From Acidimicrobiales bacterium (GTDB lineage: Bacteria > Actinomycetota > Acidimicrobiia > Acidimicrobiales > SZUA-35), in NCBI GenBank assembly GCA_024638815.1, contig JAHEJM010000034.1:1-36991 (forward strand): DNA of 36,991 nt, in the 5' to 3' direction. Below, piece by piece: positions 33,750-36,991 of the stretch; positions within the stretch are counted from its first letter, which is position 1; the number at the start of each line of letters is the position of its first letter. Below the pieces are notes generated by a model. It saw only the letters and a program-made list of their open reading frames with translations, did no database searches and was not told the origin of the DNA. The translations under genes were made by a program, and so were the position numbers.

Positions 33750-34892
33750 ATGCCGGTTCCGTTCCCCACCTCGGACGAGGTCGATCTCGGCCCGGTCGGC
33801 GAGGCCGAAACCAGCCGACTAGCAGCCGGGGTGCTTTCCGCCACCCGACCCCGTTCCGGCAACACCGAGTTTCAGCTCTTGCTGGTCGAGGCGATCTTCG
33901 AGGCCATGACCGGTTACCGGGTCGACGCCGCCTCCTTGGCCGCTGTCGACGCCCGTACCTATGCGGAGAACTTGCGGTACCGCGACAACGAGAAACGGAC
34001 GCGGATGGTCCACATGATGGTCCTGTCCGCACTGGTGCTGCGGCCGATCCCGCCCGAGGTGTCGACGCAGGTCGCCGAGTACAGCCGGGAGCTGGGTGTC
34101 GATGACAGCCTGCTCCGCACCATCGAGCAGTTTGCGTCAGGTGATCTGGCCATGGCGGCAGCCGACTTCGAACGCAACGGCTACACCGCAGGGTGGTCGC
34201 CCGAGCGCAGTGCCGGCCTGCACACCACGACCGACGTCGAGGGCTGGGGCGCTGACGAGGACGACCCCGCACTGGCCGAGCGTTGGGTCGGCCTCGGCGA
34301 CCTCCCCCCGGGGGCGCTTGGTCGGGCGGTCTTCGACTTCTACCAGGCCCGAGGGTTCTCGTTTCCGGGCACGCCAGGGTCGGCACCGCCGCTGCTGGCC
34401 CAGCATGATTGGGTGCACGTGCTGGCCGGGTACGGCACGAAGGTCGAGGCCGAACTCGAAGTCTTCGCGTTGATCGCCCGAGCCAACGACGACCCGCGCG
34501 GGTGGTCGCTCCTTGCGATGGTGGTGAGCCTGTTCGAGACCGGCTATCTGATCGAGGGTGCCGGCCTGTTCGAAGCGTTTCCCGGGCAACTCTCGGTGGA
34601 CGGCATGACGGTGAGGATCGGTGACGCGATGCGGCGCGGCGCGCTGAGCCACGGCGACGACGGAGCGCCCGATGTCGACTTCATGCAGGTCGACTGGTTC
34701 TCCTACGCCGACCAACCGCTCGAACAGGTGATTGAGCGGTTCGGGTTGCCGCCCAAGTCGGAACGGGCCATTGCTGCCGGGTCGGTCACGCCGTGGGAGC
34801 CGGGGGGCATCTCCGAGGCGCAGCTCGCTGCAGGCCGGGAGGCCGCCCGCCGGCGCGGCGTGCCCTACGACAGCCACGGGGCCGGCATCTAG
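33750..34892 (+). CDS. TerB-like/Coq4-like protein, unknown function
   Basis: This is a 380-residue soluble protein. Residues about 30-140 (VEAIFEAMTGY...MVHMMVLSALVLRPIPPEV, then YSRELGVDDSLLRTIEQFASGD) have the helical pattern of TerB/DjlA-like domains. Residues about 190-290 contain HDWVH-VLAGYGTKVEAE: H219-D220-x2-H223-x11-E235, exactly the HDxxHx11E zinc motif of Coq4. In ubiquinone makers Coq4 is a zinc protein required for ring modification of the quinone. Actinobacteria normally make menaquinone, so the role must be different. Start is ATG 33750. It follows the SARP regulator in the same direction, with 156 bp between. The family itself is not recognised by name. Confidence 0.72.
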   Translation: MPVPFPTSDEVDLGPVGEAETSRLAAGVLSATRPRSGNTEFQLLLVEAIFEAMTGYRVDAASLAAVDARTYAENLRYRDNEKRTRMVHMMVLSALVLRPIPPEVSTQVAEYSRELGVDDSLLRTIEQFASGDLAMAAADFERNGYTAGWSPERSAGLHTTTDVEGWGADEDDPALAERWVGLGDLPPGALGRAVFDFYQARGFSFPGTPGSAPPLLAQHDWVHVLAGYGTKVEAELEVFALIARANDDPRGWSLLAMVVSLFETGYLIEGAGLFEAFPGQLSVDGMTVRIGDAMRRGALSHGDDGAPDVDFMQVDWFSYADQPLEQVIERFGLPPKSERAIAAGSVTPWEPGGISEAQLAAGREAARRRGVPYDSHGAGI

Positions 34893-35597
34893 TGCTCATG
34901 TCATCGGCGATGAGCTGACGGTCCCCATCTGGATCGAGTACTTGTTCGAAGGATCGGAGAGGCGAGCCAAACCTTGATCCATCGCCAACCGCGCGGCCAT
35001 CGGTGAGCTCGACGACGAGTCTGTCCGATTCGCGGGAAATGAGCCGGTCATCATGGGCACGACCTGTGGTTGGACAGGTCGCAGTTGAACGCCGCCGGAT
35101 GAATCGAATTGATCGCAGATCATCCCGAAACCTTGCCGGATCGAGCGAGAAGGAGGGTTGCGCGATTGTGACGTCTCGAGAGCGATGCGATGGGCCGAGC
35201 AGCTGACGATGACAGAACCGGAGACGACAAACCCGAGACGGCTGGCGGTCACGTAGCGTGGTCTCGGGAGGCGATCCCGGCAGTGACGTGAAAGCCCTGG
35301 GCTTCGAGCCCGTTGACCTGATCGTCGTCGGGGTCCTGCTTCTGAGCAGACTCGGTTGAGGAAATTGGTGGAGTCCGCGGCCTGGCTGTCGGTGAGCGGC
35401 GCCTATCGGCACCCGCTCGCCGGTTCATCAGCACTCCGTCGACTTGAGCGGCGACGGAATGCTGATGCGCATGGCTGTCCATCGGTGCCGATCAAGCGGG
35501 ATGGAATGCTGAGGTCTGAGTATTGGACGCCATGCGAGTCAGGAGGGGAGGAGCGCGATGGTCCGGTGGCGTAGAAACAGTGACATTCGGGCGAAGT
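34893..35597. other. gene-poor stretch with a possible decayed DUF2442-like gene
   Basis: About 700 bp with no full gene. On the minus strand, 34885-35055 reads DRLISRESDRLVVELTDGRAV in one frame and later LARLSDPSNKYSI in another. This resembles a frameshifted DUF2442 antitoxin-like remnant, which often pairs with DUF4160. The rest shows no coding signal, and the region borders a duplicated integration unit, so decay is expected. Confidence 0.3.
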
Positions 35598-35825
35598 GGT
35601 AGCCATCCGGGGCTACCACGTGGGCTACCGGTTCGTTTGGGGCTCTCGAAAACCTGCTCAACAGTCGGGATGGGGAGATTTGAACTCCCGACCCCTGCTC
35701 CCAAGTCGTGATCGAACTTGCCGAGAGAGGTCGCCGCCCGCTCGCTGGGTGATACGAGCACTGAATCCGGGCCGAGAAGCGCTCGTCGCTGCTGGCCTTC
35801 ATGGCTACCGGTGGGGCTACCACCC
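35598..35825. repeat. integration unit, copy 1 (imperfect 228-bp direct repeat)
   Basis: Copy 1 of a ~228-bp direct repeat; copy 2 is at 36460-36688. The unit begins with TGGTAGCCATCC (35598) and GGCTACCACGTGGGCTACC (35611-35629). It holds the tRNA-Pro 3' fragment (35665-35706) and ends with TGGCTACCGGTGGGGCTACC (35802-35821). The paired GGCTACC motifs on both sides of the tRNA piece look like arm-type integrase sites. The offset between copies is 862-863 bases throughout. Confidence 0.75.
35665..35706 (-). pseudogene. 3' fragment of a tRNA-Pro(UGG) gene (att core, copy 1)
   Basis: Read on the minus strand this is the 3' part of a tRNA: anticodon loop CTTGGGA (anticodon TGG, Pro), T-arm GGGAG-TTCAAAT-CTCCC, acceptor CATCCCG and discriminator A. 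The D-arm and 5' half are missing. Such fragments mark the far end of elements that integrate in tRNA genes. Confidence 0.8.
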
Positions 35826-35842
35826 GTGCGTGGAGAAGGCGG

Positions 35843-36121
35843 TCAGCCGGCCCTGAGATAGTCGCGGAGGGCCTCGCGGATCACGTCGGAGCTGGTCCGC
35901 CCTTCGTCTCGGGCTCGGGAGCGGAGGGCGGCACTGAGTTCGGGGTCGAGGCGTACCGACTCGACGGTTGCGGCGGCCGATCCCATCGGCGGTCGACCAC
36001 CTCGTCGGCGCACGATCTCGTCGACGTCGAATCCTTCTTCGGCTTTTTGGTTGAGCTGCTCGACCAGTTCGTCGGTGATCGGCTTGCCGCTGCGAGCAGT
36101 CCCCTGATTCTTATCGGGCAT
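35843..36121 (-). CDS. antitoxin, CopG/ribbon-helix-helix type
   Basis: This is a 92-residue protein. The C-terminal half is a ribbon-helix-helix: ESVRLDPELSAALRSRARDE, then GRTSSDVIREALRDYL, typical of CopG/RHH antitoxins. The N-terminal part is disordered and basic and may bind the toxin. The start ATG 36121 has GGAGGTG six bases upstream. It lies one base after the toxin stop, so the toxin gene comes first, an order seen in some two-gene type II modules. It is enclosed by the two integration units, so the pair probably came with a small element. Confidence 0.82.
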   Translation of the reverse strand: MPDKNQGTARSGKPITDELVEQLNQKAEEGFDVDEIVRRRGGRPPMGSAAATVESVRLDPELSAALRSRARDEGRTSSDVIREALRDYLRAG

Positions 36122-36122
36122 G

Positions 36123-36359
36123 TCATTCACCTCCGAGCAGTGGTTGGTATTTGGGCCGCATCGTCATGGCGTGGATGGCCAGTCCGCTGTCATCGTCTCG
36201 GATGATCGTGATGACCTCGAGCAGCGCGCCGTTTCGGGCTGGTCCGAGGTAGAGGCGCAGGTCGTCGTCGAGTTCCTCTATGGCCGTGGCGTGGCGTGTG
36301 AAATGCTCGATGTCCTCAGGATCGATCCCGTGCTTGAGTGCCGATTGGTGGACATCCAC
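36123..36359 (-). CDS. toxin partner, small RelE/BrnT-like protein
   Basis: This is a 78-residue protein. It contains ALKHGIDPEDIEHFTRHA, then LYLGPARNGALLEVITIIRDD and HAMTMRPKYQPLL, a pattern found in an actinobacterial toxin family. The fold is probably RelE/BrnT-like, with the end RxKY as a likely active site. Start is GTG 36359. The sequence just before it (TACGAT then 8 bases to GTG) suits a leaderless promoter. The pair probably acts as a type II toxin-antitoxin module; toxin action on RNA is inferred from the fold, not seen. Confidence 0.72.
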   Translation of the reverse strand: MDVHQSALKHGIDPEDIEHFTRHATAIEELDDDLRLYLGPARNGALLEVITIIRDDDSGLAIHAMTMRPKYQPLLGGE

Positions 36360-36365
36360 GGAACA

Positions 36366-36375
36366 CTATCGTACT
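36366..36375 (-). promoter_or_regulatory. -10-like box of the toxin-antitoxin pair
   Basis: On the minus strand TACGAT is followed by eight bases and the toxin's GTG. No ribosome-binding site is seen, so a leaderless transcript is likely. The position of the box is approximate. Confidence 0.35.
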
Positions 36376-36459
36376 ACGAAACCTGCCGGCCCGTCACGTG
36401 CGGTGGTGAGCACGGACGTGTGAGCCCTGACCTCCAGGCCGCCATCGATCGGCGGCCGG

Positions 36460-36688
36460 TGGTATCCATCGATGGCTACTACTTGGGCCTACCAGCCCTT
36501 TTGGTTCGCCGGAAACCCGCTCAGCGTCGGGATGGGGAGATTTGAACTCCCGACCCCGTGCTCCCAAATCGTGATCGGATGCCCTCGGACGGGCCAGAGC
36601 ACGCTTAGCTGGTTGAAACAAGCGCTGATCAGTACTGAGAATCGCTTGACGCCGCTGACCCTCGTGGCTACCAGTTGGGCTACCACCC
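36460..36688. repeat. integration unit, copy 2 (imperfect 228-bp direct repeat)
   Basis: Copy 2 of the direct repeat. It begins TGGTATCCATCG and TGGCTACTACTTGGGCCTACC (36473-36493), carries the second tRNA-Pro fragment (36527-36569) and ends TGGCTACCAGTTGGGCTACC (36665-36684). Flanking arms and core keep the same layout as copy 1, with base differences. The unit cuts the sulfotransferase gene on its right. Confidence 0.75.
36527..36569 (-). pseudogene. 3' fragment of a tRNA-Pro(UGG) gene (att core, copy 2)
   Basis: The minus strand shows anticodon loop TTTGGGA (TGG, Pro), T-arm GGGAG-TTCAAAT-CTCCC, acceptor CATCCCG and discriminator A; the 5' half is absent. It is almost the same as copy 1, except in the anticodon arm. 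Confidence 0.8.
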
Positions 36689-36991
36689 GGCTCATCAGGG
36701 ACCGGAACCTCCAGACGTTCGCCGATGGGCGCCCAGCCATCGGTCGGGGTCCACTCGAGGAAGCGGTGCGGAGGGACCGAGGATCGGGCCGTGTCATTGT
36801 GGTCCGTCGTAGGCGGCCATCATGGCTCCGGGGTCGTCGAATCGGGCGTCATACCGATCGAACCCGAACCGCTCCCGCCACACATCGCTGAACGTCGGGT
36901 CTTCGCCAAGCTGAAAAATGGTCGAGGCGGCGCTGTGGTACCAAGACTCGGCCGGTCGCGTGGAGAGGACGACAACAGCGTCTGGAAACGC
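36689..36991 (-). pseudogene. sulfotransferase-family gene, frameshifted and cut by the integration unit (partial)
   Basis: From the window edge the frame reads FPDAVVVLSTRPAESWYHSAAS, typical of the Sulfotransfer_4 group (PAPS-dependent sulfotransferases), to AAYDGPQ and a stop. One extra base at about 36805 leads to the next frame: DHNDTARSSVPPHRFLEWTPTD, then GWAPIGERLEVPVPDEP, the normal continuation. It then runs into the repeat unit at about 36688, where the last conserved part (usually FPHxN) is missing. The 5' end lies outside the window. The gene is broken in two ways. Confidence 0.72.

Noticed and set aside
35523..35711. Small plus-strand frame ending MGRFELPTPAPKS
   Set aside because: The end is the usual false peptide produced by tRNA sequence; no protein expected.
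35598..36688. CRISPR array or plain tandem duplication
   Set aside because: Only two copies exist, they are 228 bp long and contain a tRNA fragment with flanking arms, so an integration unit fits better.

Overview
The window is high-GC DNA from an actinobacterium. Several gene types fit the class Acidimicrobiia: secreted proteins with Thr/Ser/Glu-rich linkers, an Rpf-like cell-wall hydrolase, PspC/LiaF-type envelope genes, an ECF sigma factor with a membrane partner, and a SARP/BTAD regulator. GTG starts are common. A DddP-type DMSP lyase suggests a marine or saline source. All of this is read by eye; no database search was run.

Layout: (a) 1-421, tRNA-Lys, tRNA-His and tRNA-Arg. (b) 528-3441, minus strand, a lipoprotein, a universal stress protein and a PspC/LiaF-like envelope-stress operon. 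(c) 3664-8624, an Rpf-like transglycosylase with a CRP-type operator, a secreted copper-radical oxidase with DUF4214 repeats, and a convergent surface protein. (d) 8781-17207, metabolism and regulation: DddP-like lyase, FAH-family hydrolase, DtxR-family regulator, EEP nuclease/phosphatase, a CBS-nucleotidyltransferase coupled to a DnaQ-like exonuclease, and a divergent LysR/EamA pair. (e) 17403-20974, a metal-efflux operon (ArsR, CDF, HMA-CDF) beside a decayed tyrosine integrase, probably the remains of a genomic island. (f) 21038-27678, a TetR regulator, a small DUF1858-like protein, tRNA-Gly, a zinc-ribbon membrane protein, an ECF sigma/membrane partner pair, then a deleted acyl-CoA dehydrogenase, a frameshifted Crp/Fnr gene and an OsmC protein. 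(g) 27819-34892, a three-part HAD phosphatase/P-loop ATPase fusion, two lipoproteins, a membrane protein with 26-residue tandem repeats, a SARP regulator and a TerB/Coq4-like protein. (h) 34893-36991, an integration hot spot: two copies of a ~228-bp unit, each carrying the 3' part of a tRNA-Pro(UGG) gene, enclose a toxin-antitoxin pair and cut off a sulfotransferase gene.

The most notable items are the duplicated tRNA-Pro attachment unit around the toxin-antitoxin pair, the HAD/P-loop ATPase fusion, the DddP homologue with all metal and catalytic residues, the radical oxidase with intact active-site residues, the repeat protein whose repeat array continues in frame past its stop codon, and the TerB/Coq4-like protein in a lineage expected to use menaquinone. 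At least five genes carry single-base frameshifts or deletions; these could be true decay or sequencing errors.
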